Positions 10,077 through 24,900 of a stretch of 64,000 nt of DNA are shown here, one piece after another (position 1 is the first letter of the stretch; every line of letters begins with the position of its first letter). The notes under the pieces are model-generated. The model saw only the letters and a list, made by a program, of their open reading frames with translations. It was not told the DNA's origin and did no database searches. Position numbers and translations under genes: made by a program. Source of the stretch: Tubiluchus corallicola (lineage: Eukaryota; Priapulida; Priapulimorpha; Priapulimorphida; Tubiluchidae); NCBI GenBank assembly GCA_030141605.1, contig JAQGDQ010000063.1, positions 1-64,000 on the forward strand, written 5' to 3'.

Positions 10077-12120
10077 ATGTCAAGCAATCAGACATGTTGT
10101 TTTTATATTTGTGGTAATTCTGATTCAATTTCAATTCAGAACAAAATTTTGATTTATATGTATGTGAGAACAGCAACATTTGTAAATTCATTTAAATCAA
10201 AATTAGATAGACACTATAAACATCATCCATTGAAATTTAATCATCGTGCTAATTGGAACATGCCTGTAACAAGGATGCTGGATTACATATTATAATGAGA
10301 AAACCTGCCAATGGAGCCACCTAGGTGTTGATGACAATCTAATGTATGTGCAATTACAGTGGAACAACTATTTGTCTCAAAAGTTATATTTATAACTACT
10401 GGAGATTTATTACTAAATGATACTTATAATACTAAATGATAAGTAACTGTTGTTGATGGGAAAAATTGTTCATTATTTTACGGAATAAGAAAGAGTACTT
10501 TCTATCTGTTGAAGTAACTGAAAATTTTGAAATGCGAATGGTGATATATGGTGCTACTGTGGTACTTCTCTTAAAGCTCCTTTAAAGAAAAGAACAAGTC
10601 ACTTAGTGTACTGGGCTTATATTACAGTTATCGCTTAAATTTAGAAAAATGTAACAAAGAAATTTGCAAAAAAATTGTTTATAAACCATAAAGTTTATTT
10701 ATACTACCCCTGTACAGAAGTTTTAAGGTGCGGTAGTTGCTGCCTTTCACTTGACAATTATGACGCAACTGGTAGACTTCTTGACTTTTCGTAAGTACAT
10801 TGCGGCTTTCCGTAGAAGCATGCTGCTTAAACTAATGCAAACTTCTGCAGCTTACCTAATGTTCATACAAAAAAAATCATGAAACTTGCTGGCTAATTTT
10901 TTGTAAAAACTTATTACACTTTTTACGGAAACTGACAATATGCTGCCTTTCTTAAACCGATGAACGAAGTCATTAGTGGAAGAATGGACGTTGATTCTTT
11001 TATTAGAAAATCCTTTTAACATTTTTCGCAAAAATTTCACAACTTCCCAGAAGGCTGGCCTTTCCTTTAAGTCAAATAGCGTGTTTTTGTTCTGAAATTC
11101 TGAGATAATTGTGAAGATGATTTCTTATTACGATGTTTGTAAATATGTGTAGTTATTTTTATACATTGTATAGTATACAGATTCTGATAATTTCTTATAG
11201 TGTCTGCATAACAGCGGGAGCCTCAAAAATATGAAGCCAGAGACAGAGCAATTTTGTATGGGTTACAAAAGTTTACTTCAATCTTGTTGATGTCATATGA
11301 CTTTGAGTTTGTTCTAACTTGCGAAATTTGTATTTGTATGATTGACCTGCTTTTGCTATGTCTGTCCCTGTGCAGTGTTGGTATTTGTATTCCTTATTTT
11401 TTTGTAAAATGTAAAAACGATGTAATCTATTATTTATGTAAATAAGTTGTGTAGTGCAAGTCAAAAGTGCAGTAAAACAGTGTGAGGAAATTTTCCATTG
11501 TGATAAACTTTTCCTTTTGTGTTGATTAATTGAGGCATCTACATGAACATTTTGTCAATAGACTTTGATGCGGAGATAAAAGCTTCTTATTTTACGTAAT
11601 AAAGAACGAAACATTTACTCATGTAAATGCTTACTTGTTTATCTGAGTTTTTTTATTGGAAATCATTTAAACTGCTTTTAGGATTGTTACGGCTTAATAA
11701 ATTTATCATCACTAACAATCACGTCACAGAAGTTTTGCTGATGACTATCATTTATTCATGCAAGGTGGTAGCATTTGTCAAGAATGAAACCTCGTTTATT
11801 TTATTTTCTTGCTATCTGTTCATCAACTATGTTATTTTTGATCTTAAATTCACTGACATCGTTGGACAAAATTATGTTCACGTCTTCAGACCCTAAGGTA
11901 ATTCACCATCTAACTGAACGGGCGCATTTAGTCTATAATGGGAGAAAATAGCTGTTTCACTTTGGCTTGAGCTGTGCGTCTTTCTACTTCCTAGTGACCA
12001 GTCGTGTGGCGTCATCTGCTTGTCGTTTTGTTCACTACAGCTAGCAGTAGGCTGCAACACTTTCTGCATTGGGCCTATTTACTGGAAGATTAGCTGAAGA
12101 AACCAATTTACACGAAGCTT
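10077..12120. other. MRPL40 3' flank and intergenic DNA
   Basis: No coding exon is recognised here. The first AATAAA hexamer I found after the MRPL40 stop is at 11598-11603. It would imply a 3' UTR of about 1.5 kb, although a variant signal nearer the stop is possible. The stretch before 12125 may include the promoter of the next gene. Confidence 0.35.
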
Positions 12121-12125
12121 ATAAT
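12000..12125 (+). other. Possible non-coding leader exon for the first alternative start
   Basis: A clear donor (TATAAT|GTAAGT) sits at 12125/12126. The first coding exon that follows has an acceptor (GCCTCAG) ending at 12636. A leader exon ending at 12125 and joined to 12637 would be ordinary gene structure. The 5' limit is arbitrary. Confidence 0.25.
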
Positions 12126-12651
12126 GTAAGTTCATCCCTCGCCTTGACAGCATAACTTATCCGATTGACTAACTGATTTTTCATAAAGTTGCTAATTTTT
12201 AAGGTTTCTCTGCAAGTGTTTGCCGTTCTAGTTAGGTGTTATAGATTTCAAAATAGTTTCCTGTAACCACGCTTTACAGGTGAGAAAGCAAGGTAGACTA
12301 GATTCAGGTAGCTACAGGTTGAGCATCGTTAAACATTCTCAATTTAACAATATTTAACTGAAAAAACACGGAATTTTATTTTCAAACAACGAAGCTAAGC
12401 TTAATTCTACTTGACAAGCAGTTTAATACGATTTTTGTAGTGAAACAGTAAATTCATTGCGTATACTTGTTGAACTTGTTTCCGCCATTCCGATTTGTTC
12501 TACTGAAAACCAACTGAAGCGTATAAGGTGAGACTTTTGTGTAGGTCAGAGACCTGGCGAGACATGACAATAACGTTTAACTTCCTTAACTAAAGGTACA
12601 GTGTTGAAAGTTTAGTTAACTTAACATTTGCCTCAGGCTGGAGTAGTCAAA

Positions 12652-12952
12652 ATGGACGCGTACGAGAATGAACGTAAAGATGCTGTAGTTGTAGACAGTA
12701 TGGATTACGAACACTTTGAAGTAGTTGGAGCAACAGGTGAAGAAAGTGTGGATAATGTGTCAAGTGAAAATTATGCAACTGAGATATCAAATAAGCCTAC
12801 GATATGTGCCGCTGAAAACAGAATAACTATTTCTGATTGCGCAGAAAAAGTGAATATGGTTAAGGATGCACCACTTATTCAGTTGAACGAACAAACTTTG
12901 TATCTGCCTAAGGAAGTTCAGTTACTAGATGTTAGCAGTGCATCAGAATCAG
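12652..12952 (+). CDS. Alternative first coding exon A
   Basis: The ATG at 12652 has a strong context (A at -3, G at +4). It opens 100 codons plus one base, ending at donor ATCAG|GTGAAA (phase 1). The peptide starts MDAYENERKDAVVV, is acidic and shows no signal peptide. Reading through the donor gives only about 14 further codons before a stop. The matching acceptor is at 25875, where the joined codon is Glu and the frame continues SDAEEEMSE. An upstream acceptor at 12636 suggests a leader intron. No similarity to a named family was recognised. Confidence 0.65.
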
Positions 12953-15900
12953 GTGAAAAATTTTACATAAATCATAATTTAGCATATAAGCGATAGTTAC
13001 TTAAATAGTTACTTAATTGATATTATGCTGCTAATTCCACAGCTAATATTTCGCAACCGAATTTGACCACAAGGAAAGAAATGTAGAAAACTCAGGACTT
13101 GGCTTGAATTTGAGCTAGGACCTTTGAATTACAATTCCTATGTTAGACCATAAGACCCCTAGATTATACAGTGCCTTGTAACCATGGTAGATCTAAATTT
13201 AATACTATTTGATTACCAACCCATCCAGACTGTCCAAGAGTTAGTTTATTCTGGATAAACAGGTACTAACTAGACAAATAGAAAGTTTGCAGTAGTTCTT
13301 TTTAAAATACACGCTGAAAGTATTGCTCAGTCACGTACTTCGCGCCCACTCATTTGTTCTATTATCAGCTTTAGCTTATGTGTGCTTCTTTAGCTTAGTG
13401 TCGATTTTGTGATGCATAATTTTTGTGGAATGGCTAATGCCGTCGTAGATTAACAATACACGCCTAAACGTTTTTCTCTACCCAAACTTTGTAGTACTTA
13501 GCGACTTTATTTTCTGTCATACTAATTGTACCTCTTGTAACGTGTGCAATACTAATAGCTGTACGGTGTTGATCGTCCCAATTTCAGGCATCTTAATGGT
13601 AAAAAGGGAAAAAAGTTAGGCCTTCAAGGTCCTTGACAATGCTCAGAATAATGGGCGTTGTTCGTAACGTACAGTAGCAGCTAGGGCTGGTTCCAGACTA
13701 TTTTACGCCTTAGGCAAGACCAGATATTTGCACCTTCCCTCCCAAAAATGTCAACTTCGGTTTTTTAAAATGCATTTATAGAAAAAAATAAACAGCATAA
13801 AACTTGAACTGCTAAAGGAACAGACAAATCAAATAAATGAATTTTCTCTGCATGACTTTGCCTTTGCAAATTTTGTCAGCAATTTAACAAGACTGTGAAC
13901 TGTTGTGAAACTGATCACTATAACCACAATCCAATATTAAATCCTGCTTGGCATACATTGTTGTGGGGAGACCGGGATCTCTCGTTACCAGGGATAATTT
14001 TTTAAGATGAGTCTCTTCATGCATACTCCCTCAACGAGATCGGACCATCAGCAATATAGCATACCAATCTGCGGAGGAGCAGTTTTTCTGGCAGTCGCCC
14101 ATCCATTTACCTACCAAAGACGAGTACTTACCTTCAATCTCTAGTACTTAGTCACTTAGTTATCTCTCGCCACAGCATTAGAATAGAGCATTTTGCAGCG
14201 TTGCCCTGGTTTTCTGGGGCAAAGTGTGGTGTGTCATAATTACCGCTACATACATGTATCACTGAGGGTGTTCTAATAGGAATTATTGTGTTTCATATTT
14301 CAATAAAATGCCAACATTTTTATTGTTATTAACATTTTTATTAGTTTACAATACCTGCGCGGATATTACAGATGGTAACCTAGCTGTAGATTACATTTTC
14401 TATTAGCAGGAACAGTCAAACAATCTTTGCGAAACCTGACACAGGTTGAACTTAAAGCGCCATTTCTGCACGCTTTATGTTTACGTAGAAATTTTGTTTT
14501 ATATTAATTTATTTTTCTTTATTTATCAAGTTTTCAGAAATCTTTTGTGGGATTTGAATAAGAAGCCATTGCTAAATTTTCCTAAATTGTAAGTCAGTCT
14601 AAGTCGACCCCGAGCTTAGCAACTTCCCTGAAACATTTGCACTTTTTTAAGAGTCACCCTGAGCCCACTGAATGTCATTGTTTTAAAACGTTTCCAAATA
14701 TTGTATAATTATGTTCAGCTAGTATACATCTGCTCTGAAGGTGACAGGCTAAGATTTGTGTATTGCCATGAAATTTACACTGGAAGCGCTTGCCAGCCAT
14801 GCGTGGAATCTAGTAAAACAAAACATCATTGCCTTGAACCAAAACATGAACCTTAATAATAAACACTTTGTTCAATACCGAAATAAAAGCAACGGGTGAA
14901 CTGAAAAAAAATTGATTTTAGTATGCCAAATGTTGGCCTAAAGATACGCTGGGTAAATTTCTGTACATGGTTTTTAAAAACAACATACAGTAAGTGTTGG
15001 ACCAACGAAAACGACTTATGGTTACTGCCACTGATTAATCTGTAAAAATTTACTATTGCTTAAGAAAATCTGCAATCGATTTACTATCTGCTTGGATGTC
15101 CATTGACAAATTAGGAGAAAAACAAGGAAATGCTAAAAGGCCAAAGGCCTGGTGTCTACAGATATCAACCAAAGCTAAAGAAATCTTGATTAAAAATCTC
15201 ATTACAAGAACGATGTTCTGTAAACGTTTCATCGACTGAATTTTGTAAGAGTTTATACCTATCTTCCGAAAAAACCAATTTTGATTTTGTAAATGAAAAT
15301 TGTGCATTGTTTAATTTTGAATACAATTGTATATAAAAATTCGTTTTACTCGTTTTATTCATTTTGTTCAAGTTTACACGAAACATGGAAGGAACGCTAT
15401 CTTGATAATAAGTCAGATACCGGTCTCGTGACTATAGTTTACTTTGAGTAAATCCTGTAGTTGAACACTGGATTCCCGTTTGCAGAATTGTACAAAAAAG
15501 TATTAAAGATATCAAAAATTATTGTCTAAATACGTGTCATATATGCACTGTTCTTTGATTATAACTTGCTTACTTTGCGCGCCCTTTGATTATCTTTAGA
15601 AGGCGATTACCTTTAATGATCAATTAAAAACGAATATGTCATGTAGCTAAAGACTATGACGCAACAGAAATGGTCCAAGGCTTCAGCTCTTTATGACCTT
15701 TCGTTTATTCAGTTTAAAGTATTTCTTAATTAAACAGCTCTAGTTAGTTAATTACTTAAAGAACGGATTGCTATCATTTTTTGTTGTGAACGAAGGACAT
15801 TATTAATCTTTCCAATCATCCTACCAAATTTCATCTCAACAGGATAAATACTTATGGAATTGAAAAGAGTGTGACGGACAGAGTGACGTGAGTGACGGAA

Positions 15901-18900
15901 TGATCAAATCACTGGACCTTTTTAGGCCCCAGCTGAAGCTCGAGAATTACTAGGAATTGACGTCGAATGTGTCTGTTCACTGGCTCCCTTGCGTTTGCAT
16001 AGTTGCTAGGCAACTCGCTGTCTGTCGTCTGCTCTGACGTGGTACCGGATTGACATTTGGCAGATCTGCCAGACGTAAATTATCTTAAGAGCTCGTTGCA
16101 AGTTACAGTACTTTTTCGTTCTAGAAACATGACCCAACTCAGGAGCATAACTACACGTTAAGGTCCTAGTCAGGTACCGAAGTTTGGTCTGATTATAGGG
16201 CCTACAATAATGTTCGTCGTTGCAACTCACGTGTTTTTTGGCAACTGGGGTCCTGTCCCCGCCTGCGTGGAACCGCAGCGCTTAGAGTTAAATATAGAAC
16301 TATCAGATTTCGGCCTGCTGGTACTGATGTTGCACTCCCTGTGTTAGCATCTTCTTTCTATCCAGAACATCTCCCGTGTTTCTCTCAGTTGCTGATTTAA
16401 ACTTTTTAGCAGGAAGTTCTGTTTAACTAGGATTACTCGAATACCTTGGTGAGTCTTCATAACTTTAGGATACTTATGAAAACGAGACATTCTATAGATT
16501 TTAAATTTTAATAATACTATTATATATAAGAGGATTAGGCTAAGTTAAAGAAATGTTAAATGTTAAAGAGATTTTCCGGCTTTTGTAGAGCATGAAAATT
16601 TGAATTTGGAATCTAAAATAAGTTTTCTACATATTATATTGGACAGGTGAAGTAATTTATACTCTTGTACACTTTTATAATCATTTTAGACCTACTGTAT
16701 GTGGTGGAAACGACATTTGCTGTATTTATATGGCATGACATGCAGAACAAGCGACGCAACTGCGTCTCAATAAGATTTTCATTTTTATAGACTTCAGAAG
16801 AAGTTGAATGTTTCGGAAGGTAAAATTCTTGAAGCGAAGTCATTAAAGTTTTTAATCTGAATTTTATTATCACGTACGATATTTTGAATTCATGATAGCG
16901 TCATGAATTATTTTTCATCCCAACCCTGTTTCTGACTCACCGTCGAATCACGTGGTGCACATCCTAAACGTTGAATAACAAAGTGTTTCAAAAATAAACT
17001 TATTCAGGAAGCGCATTTCAAAATCATGTGCTTTGAAACTATTATTTTGACGTACTAAAATTATTAAACTGATGTGTTATAATTATAAAGTCGTGAGTTC
17101 TACAGTTCCAAAAACGCGTAGCTTAAGGCTTAGTTATATCATGTTATATAAAGTAATCTTGTACGTAAAACGCTTGTTTACTTTATGCGCATAATAATAA
17201 AAGTTACTGCTTTACTAGTTATACTTAGATAAAACTGCTATAATTACACATAGTTTTATCATAATTCTTTAAAGTCTATGTATGTATTTGAGTGTTAATT
17301 ATCAGTAGTAGTGGCTAGTTTAATTATCTAGCCCGTATGTTGGCGGGTTTTCCCATCTCTGTTTGTTTTACTTCAAGGAAAATATGAACATTTTTGTATC
17401 GCGTGACTGTAGAACCGCGGGTGGCGCCACTACAGTCAAGCCACGCGGCTGCGTTAAGTTCATATGGATGCATACGTCTTTTGGTAATCACAGACGTATA
17501 GGCAGTACTAGATTGCTGACGTGTTTATTCGCCTAAAAATGTTTGTCAGTTATAGAAAATTTATCAAAAATCAACTGATTCAAAATCAAAGGTATAAATA
17601 AAATTCGTGCATGTTACACTAAAACACTAAAATATATTTAATTAATAGACATACATGCATACATACATTACGCACTCTTTGTGTGTATACAATCTTTACT
17701 TGTTCTTACAAAAATAAACATTAGCCAAAGGGCATTAAATAAAGTAGTGTGTACGATCACGCAAGTGTACACCAGACAAAGCTACTCGATAGGCTTAGTT
17801 GGAGTGCCCGAAAGGGGCATGTTTTTCTTAATTTTATCCATTTAAATCACTTACAAAATGCTTAAACAAGTAGCAGTTGGATAGCCGCGATTCTCCTAAA
17901 TAGAACAGTACCTGGTTTGTAATCATTTAGTTATGCGTGTAGTAGCAGAAAAGTCATAGGTCTTCTAAGACCTATTTGGAGTGGTGCGGTCTTGAAGGAG
18001 TTAAAACCAAGGCCGATAAAGCAAGAGATATACAATTTAATATCAAATAAATAAATAAAAAATAATGAATTTAGCATATAGTTTGCAAAAAAGCAAAGTT
18101 CCACTTATGGCACTCAGTCTGCGTGGCCGAAAGATGTAGGCCTACTTTACACGGCTCTTGGGAATGCTTATCTGAGATTTGTATGAGTAAGCGTTCAATA
18201 TCATGTACTGTATTATAAACATTGAGGAAACTGTAGCAATTTTACAGAACCAAAACATTCAGGAATCTCATTGACAACCGTCGCCTCCTTTATTACTAAA
18301 ATACCAAGAGCTCATTAAAACTACCAGAAATGCAATATTGATAAAAATAGTGTCTTTGTTGTAGTAGAATTATTGAATGTATAAATTTAATAAATAGTAA
18401 TTAAGTAATTAATTAGTAATTAATCACGTTGTAAAAGTGACTTTCTCGAACCATCTGAGGTTTGAAAACAAACTCAAAATTCGATAAAAATCTGTCTTTA
18501 CTAAAAAATTTAAACCAGAAGGCAGAGATCACTTAAAGGGGAACAAAATAAATTCCCCTTTCTCAACCATGAGCACTGTTGTAAATAAACCACCATTTTC
18601 CGGAATTGCAGAATGTAGCTACAGTATATGTAGTGGTTTACCGCAATGAGAACAGTCAGCTGTCGGTTCAAAAACATTCCAGAACATTTCACAATAGTCA
18701 GAAGCCATCTTGAGGAACCTACTTGTTTGCGAAGTTCTTTTAGCTAATCAGGCAAGCATGAGTTCATTGGCTTCATATCTGCGTGGAGAGCTGTTTGTAC
18801 TCGATTCATGCTTTAACTACAATACTGCGCAAATGCACAAAATATTTTAACATCTTTGTTATCGCCCTTTGCGTGTTTCACCTTACTAAGGGCTTCATTG

Positions 18901-21900
18901 TGAATAATGTGATTTTTGATTAATGTTTTACAGTTCCCGATCAAGCCTTTAGCAGGATGAAACACGTATAAGACGGTAATAAAGCCTATCTTAAATAAGA
19001 AAATATTCTCGCTCATTTATAAAGAGCCAAATTGTATTTGAAATGGCTATTTGAGCACACTCCGAGAATCCTTCTTATAATTAACTACATCAATTGTATT
19101 TGAGAAAGAAAGAGTTTTAACATCGTACATCGTGGATTGATGTTTTAGTTTGTGAAACTTGAAAATCGAAAAGTATAACGTGATTGTTTTTTGAAGGTAG
19201 TTTAGCTCTTGTTACATCAATCATTTTACACCTGTAAACATCAACCTGTCACTAATGTTAGTAGGAGTACGTATACTACAGGTGTGCATATTGAGGTGAC
19301 TCCTATTGACAGGAAAGATAAAGCATTTAGGGGAGTGCTTCTTTAAGTGTGAAGATAAGTTCAGCATTTTTGTAACTTGTAAGAGATGTTACCTTATGCA
19401 AATTGAGTCCAATAATAAATAAAAGAAACACCGGATGGCCACATGTTGTTAATTGTTATACACAGATAATATTAATTATATAATATAATTGCTTAATTGC
19501 AATTTGTCGCATTCCTTGGCATTGCCAGTTTGTTTGAGTCGTGCTTTTCAGAACTACAGTTGATTAAATCAAACTTTAACATAAATTCACACTGCAACAA
19601 TGCATTCGATGCATGCTGTGCAGACGTCGGCTGTTTCAACCTGTTTGTAACACCTTGTGCAAATAGCAATAATCGTGCCAAAAAGTTACAGTTTCATCAA
19701 TATGTGTGTGTAATACCAGGGTAATTATTATCGCAATTACCTCAGCGCTTGTGCACACTGACTGAAAGCCTGTTTAGCTGTGTCATTATTATCCTCACAG
19801 GACCATGCAATTGTGAGAACTTTTTTATTTCTGCAAGGAACAGCAGTTGTTATATAGTGTAACAAAAATAATGTATAATACTTGTGTACAAGAGTTTTTA
19901 TGTGCTTTTGTAAAAACTGGTCACAGCCAATTGCGAAAAGGACTCACTGCAGACTGTAGATAGTAGAATTTTCACTTATCAGAGTTTTGTGTATGCAGTG
20001 TGTTATGCTAAAATAGACAACTTATACAGCTTGATTAACATCTACTTACACTTACATATATTACTCATAAGGGAGAATTACATAATCTTTCCTAGATGTG
20101 CTAGATGTGAACTAACATGTTAGTTTTCAATACCTTATTGCCGTGTATTCAACAACTATTGCTTCAAAAGAGATTATCAAAGTCTACTTAAAAACTTAGA
20201 CTTAAAAAATTAAAAACCTGCAGAATGTGCCGCTTACCTGAGTCTGACCTATTGGCCTGTCGCGGCTTTACCAGTGAAAGATTATTAACACCAGATATAG
20301 AAATATATCATCAAACTTAAACTTCGCGTTAATATTTTATTGCCTATGCATTATGTGTGATGCGTATAGCAAACGAGTTTACCTTCAAATCAAATAATAT
20401 GCATGACGCGTTGATAAGACAGGTGTGATATTCGGCGGCCCTGTGTAATCAGTGGTTGCCCGGTTACCTGAGTTTCGTGTGGTGGTTTTATTTGAGAATC
20501 CGCCTGATCCTGAGCAAACACCTTTTCACTCTTGCTGGAGCTCCTCACAGAATTGACTGCGCAAATGTAAGACTGAGTCGTAAAACCCACTGCATGGAAA
20601 AGCAAAGTTTTTTCGTAGTATACAAACTGCTATATATGTAGTTTACCAGTTCCCGCGTTACACGAGAAAATATACAAGCACATACTTGTTAGGTAAATCA
20701 TATCACAGTCTGATAAATAGTTACTAAACTGCTAAAGCGACTTAGCCTAATTCGTCTGCTAACATATAGCTTACTTTTATTGTTTGTACACTTACTGCCG
20801 CTACACATGAGATAACGGGGCATATCGTGATCATATCTTTGTGATGCATTCAACAGAGGACACCACAGTCGTTTTCGCTATTTATTTGGTTCTGGTTAGT
20901 GAGGTGTTGAAACAACTCTTCCTTAAAATAATGGATTCAGTGGGTGCAGTGGATGATGCGCCATCATCAACACAGTTCTCTGGCAGAGTACGTAACATGG
21001 ACATTTCTACTTTTGGCAAGAAAAGCGGAAAATATGAGCCTGTCGAGTGCTCTCTTAACTGGACAACCTCTACGGATTCTATAGACACAACCGAAACGTC
21101 AGAGTCACAATATATTGAGTTCACGAAGTCATCAGTTAGTTACGATATATTGAAAGAAACGCCAACTCAGCGAGAGAACAAAAATCTTCCCAGCCCAGAA
21201 AAGATTTATTCCAAAAATGAAATAGAATTGTCGCCAATTATCGAGGAGGCTGATGAACATCTAGAAGATGAAAGAGGTAATGCGAACATCAGTGATGAGG
21301 CTGTTAGGATTTCCATGGTTAACTGTTTGCCTATAACAAATGATCGTGTGAATGATACTGATGCACAAAATACGATCACTAGTGATGAGCGCTTGAACGA
21401 AGCCGAGTCCTGGAAAACATTAAGGAATGGTGAGTGTGTAGTTTCAAATTCGACAGTTCTACGGCGTGTACCAAAAATAATTTTAATATAAAAATTGAAG
21501 AAAGGAACGACCAAGTGCATTAACAAAATGAGGAAGATAATTCAACGAATTATAACTTACCCGAACTAATTTATTCACATATTGGCAGGGCCTATTTCAG
21601 CCTAAGCGAGGCCCGGGGAAGTGGGGTGTGTGAGGCCTCCTCGGGGGGGGGGGCGGTCTCCACCATGGTTGGCGCCCAGAAAAATTTTTGAACTGCTAGA
21701 ACGCCGGACAAGCATTTTCGAAGAGAAAATATGGAGTTGTACAGTATGTTCGCATAAAGCAAAAAAGAATGTTACCTGAGCGCGAGGCCCCCCTGGAGGG
21801 TGAGGCCCCGGGGAAGTATCCCCACTTCCCCCCCTTGAAATAGGCCCTGCATATTGGTGAAGACTTCTTACAATTTTCGGAGTTACTTTGTTGAAAGGTT

Positions 21901-24900
21901 TACTTGTTGCTTCGTGCACTCTAAAATGGCAAAGGTAAAATGACAAAGTAAAAATGGCACAAACGGTAAAATAGGAAAAAATGGCACACCTATAAAACAT
22001 GATTTAGGGTTAGGTTTGCTTTTAGGGATAATTATTTTAATTACTTCTATTTTTACAAAGGAGGTCATTCTTTAACGCCGTTTGTTTGTTTGATTGTTTT
22101 TTGTCTGTTATATGGCAGTGTGCAAAACTTAACAGATTTCCATAAAATATTGTGGATAAAGGACAGGAATGTGCATTTTGACACAGGTTCGTGGACACGG
22201 GGGAGGGGCTGAAAACTGCCAAAGTGGTTTGGCCATTTCATTTCTTCCCTTTTTTGCCCGTTTTTCACAAAAACTTCAAAAAACATTCGTGAAGTGCTGC
22301 ATGGAGCTCTCGGACGGAATATTATAGCTCTTTGAAAAGAAGAGTATTTGGCTACAAGATATGATAATCAAATCCTTTATCTTCACTAGGACGATCGACT
22401 GCGAGTTAACTCCAAGTTCCATTTCGAGAAATATCTATTACCATCGTCCAAGAATCGAAGAAATGTAGATAAACACTATGTGGAAATGCATACATTATTT
22501 ATTATAATTTTATTTAATGAACAAAATTATGTTTTGTGGGTCTTTTGTTAGTCTGTATAACACTTATACAGGTATATTTTTGTACCTTTACTTGTTTATC
22601 TTTGTTTTTTTCTATAAAATAAATCAGACAAATATGTTTAGGATTTATCGACCTTGGCGAAAATCTGCTTTCTACTGATTGCATTCTAGTTTTACTATAG
22701 AAATTATTTGCATCAAAATCACGTATGTGCTATTTTTCCTACTTTTCCTTTAGTGCCATTTTACCTGTGCCATTTTTACCTTACCTGCGTCACTTTTACC
22801 AACATTTCTCGTTACTTGTATTGAAGTTACAAACTTAACCACTTAACTTAAATTATAAGTTTCAGTGTTTTAATTCTGTTAATTAATTCTTTGCACAGGT
22901 TTTCCCATTACACTGCCAAGCCCAGGTGTCGCTTTTGGCAACGTTTAATCCTCTGATCAAATATTGTTGACTAGAGCAAACATTCATTTTTTTATTTTGG
23001 TACTCAGAGAAGACCTCACTGTTTACCAAGTGCTTAAGTGCTTATATAGTCGAGCTTTAAACTGTTTCAGGCTTTGTGGATTTACGACATGTTCCTGTAA
23101 CCTGCTCCAGTTATTTATTACTCGGTTGGAAAAACAATGTAAATGTTATTGTTTTTTTGTAGTGGAATTTTTTTAAGCTTAAACTGGTGCTAGCTAAGCT
23201 TGAACATCAAAAACTAACGTAGATTGTATTTAAGATGTTTGATATCTTGACATATTGCCTCTTTGTCTTTGGTAAATTAGTGTGAAAAATTTCAAAGCTT
23301 CAAGTCAGTCATCGTATAACTAAGATATTTTAGAACGATTACTGGATTTTGTTCCTTTTTCTTTGTGCCATTTCTGTCTTGTCAACTATTCCTGTCTTTG
23401 ACAAATGCTAACCTGAATTTGAAGGATGACAAACCGCAGTGTTAAGTTTGACATTTTTAACGTTTTCAAACAGAGCTGAAAATGGGTCAATACGGCACGG
23501 GTAGTTTGAGTTGCTGGTTTTTCTGTAGGTCAGTTCTGCAACTGTGTTTTTCAAATATTTCAAGATCTTGACATTTTCAAGTCAACTAGTTTTGGCCTCA
23601 TATAATCACATAATTATTCTAGTGCCTGGCTATGCAGTTTTTTAGAACCTAGCAAGTAGCAACGTTTGCTGTAAAAATACAACGCATTAACACTTTAAAA
23701 CGGAGATAATATTTGGTGTAGGAGTGAATCAGTTCTAAGGATATTAGGGATGCCGCACTTTATTAATGTCAACCCACATAACTTGCATATGTTTCTGGGG
23801 CTCTTGGGCGGTGCTATGATTTAGTGCTTTGTTATGCTGTAAAACTGATACGATTTCTCCACAGTTAGTGCTTAGAATAGATCTTGTGCCTAGTTTTGTA
23901 TGCAAATGCGATATGTTTTCTCTCATTACCAATCATTAAACGTTTTATGGTAAGTTTGAGTTTGCGTACATACATGAGTGGGTGCCCCACAAATGCTTGA
24001 GCGTTGAGTGTTGATTCTAAAATATCTAGTGCGTCAAAATCAACATTCCGAAACTCTCAAGAGCACGGTGACTTGGATACCAAGAAACCCACGTTTCAGA
24101 ACTTTGTCCAACAAGTAAACAAGTTTGGCTTGGTGATACATTTCTAACCGCTAGGTTTGATCTTGTTTATTGCAGTCTTGTGTAAATGCAGCTTTTATTT
24201 GGTTTAACTTTTCCCGTCATTTTGGTTAGGGCTATTTTCAGGGTTCAGTGCTAAACTAAAACTGGTCTTGGTGCAAAGAAAAGTGTCTGTTTTACTCAGT
24301 TTGGCATGGTCTAGTTGTTGCATGTTGTTTGACTAGTAGTTTCTTTTTAGCTAAGGTTTATTGCTAGGAATTCAAACAGAAATTTTTAATGCAGTTCCCA
24401 TATGATATTCTGTAACTAAAATATGTTTTGAGGGATGAACTTTTGAGGTATGTACGAAAATGTGTTTTAAAATGTGAACTTTTTAGATTTATACAAATCT
24501 CTAATTAAGGGATTTTGGTTCCGTTGATGACAATCCGTATCACATCCAGCGGTTTGCATCAGCTTCCGTGTGCTTTCTAATTTTGTAATAGTGCTGCTAT
24601 GCAGTGCAGGAGTATTTTTTAATATTACATTACAAATCTAATATTACTTTACAATTTTAATATTATATTACATTACGTAATATTACAAAATCCAAATATT
24701 ACATTTATAAAAATGTTAAAGATTTGAAAATGAGAATTAGCGAGTTCTTTAAGCGTGGTCCTTTTTTATAAATTTTTAAATGTGATATTATGAGACTTTT
24801 CCGTAAAAGCGGTTCGTGTTCTTGCTATTAAGATTTTAATAACAGTACTTTAAGCATTTGTAATGGAACAAATTACTGATGCTAACAATCTTGCGTTTAG

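Noticed and set aside
19497-19724. Frame with a hydrophobic start and several cysteines, possibly a small secreted protein
   Set aside because: An equally long frame lies on the opposite strand, and there is no splice, context or family support.
21602-22286. Minus-strand frames of 61-132 codons
   Set aside because: They lie within the hAT MITE and the inverted-arm element and show no protein family.
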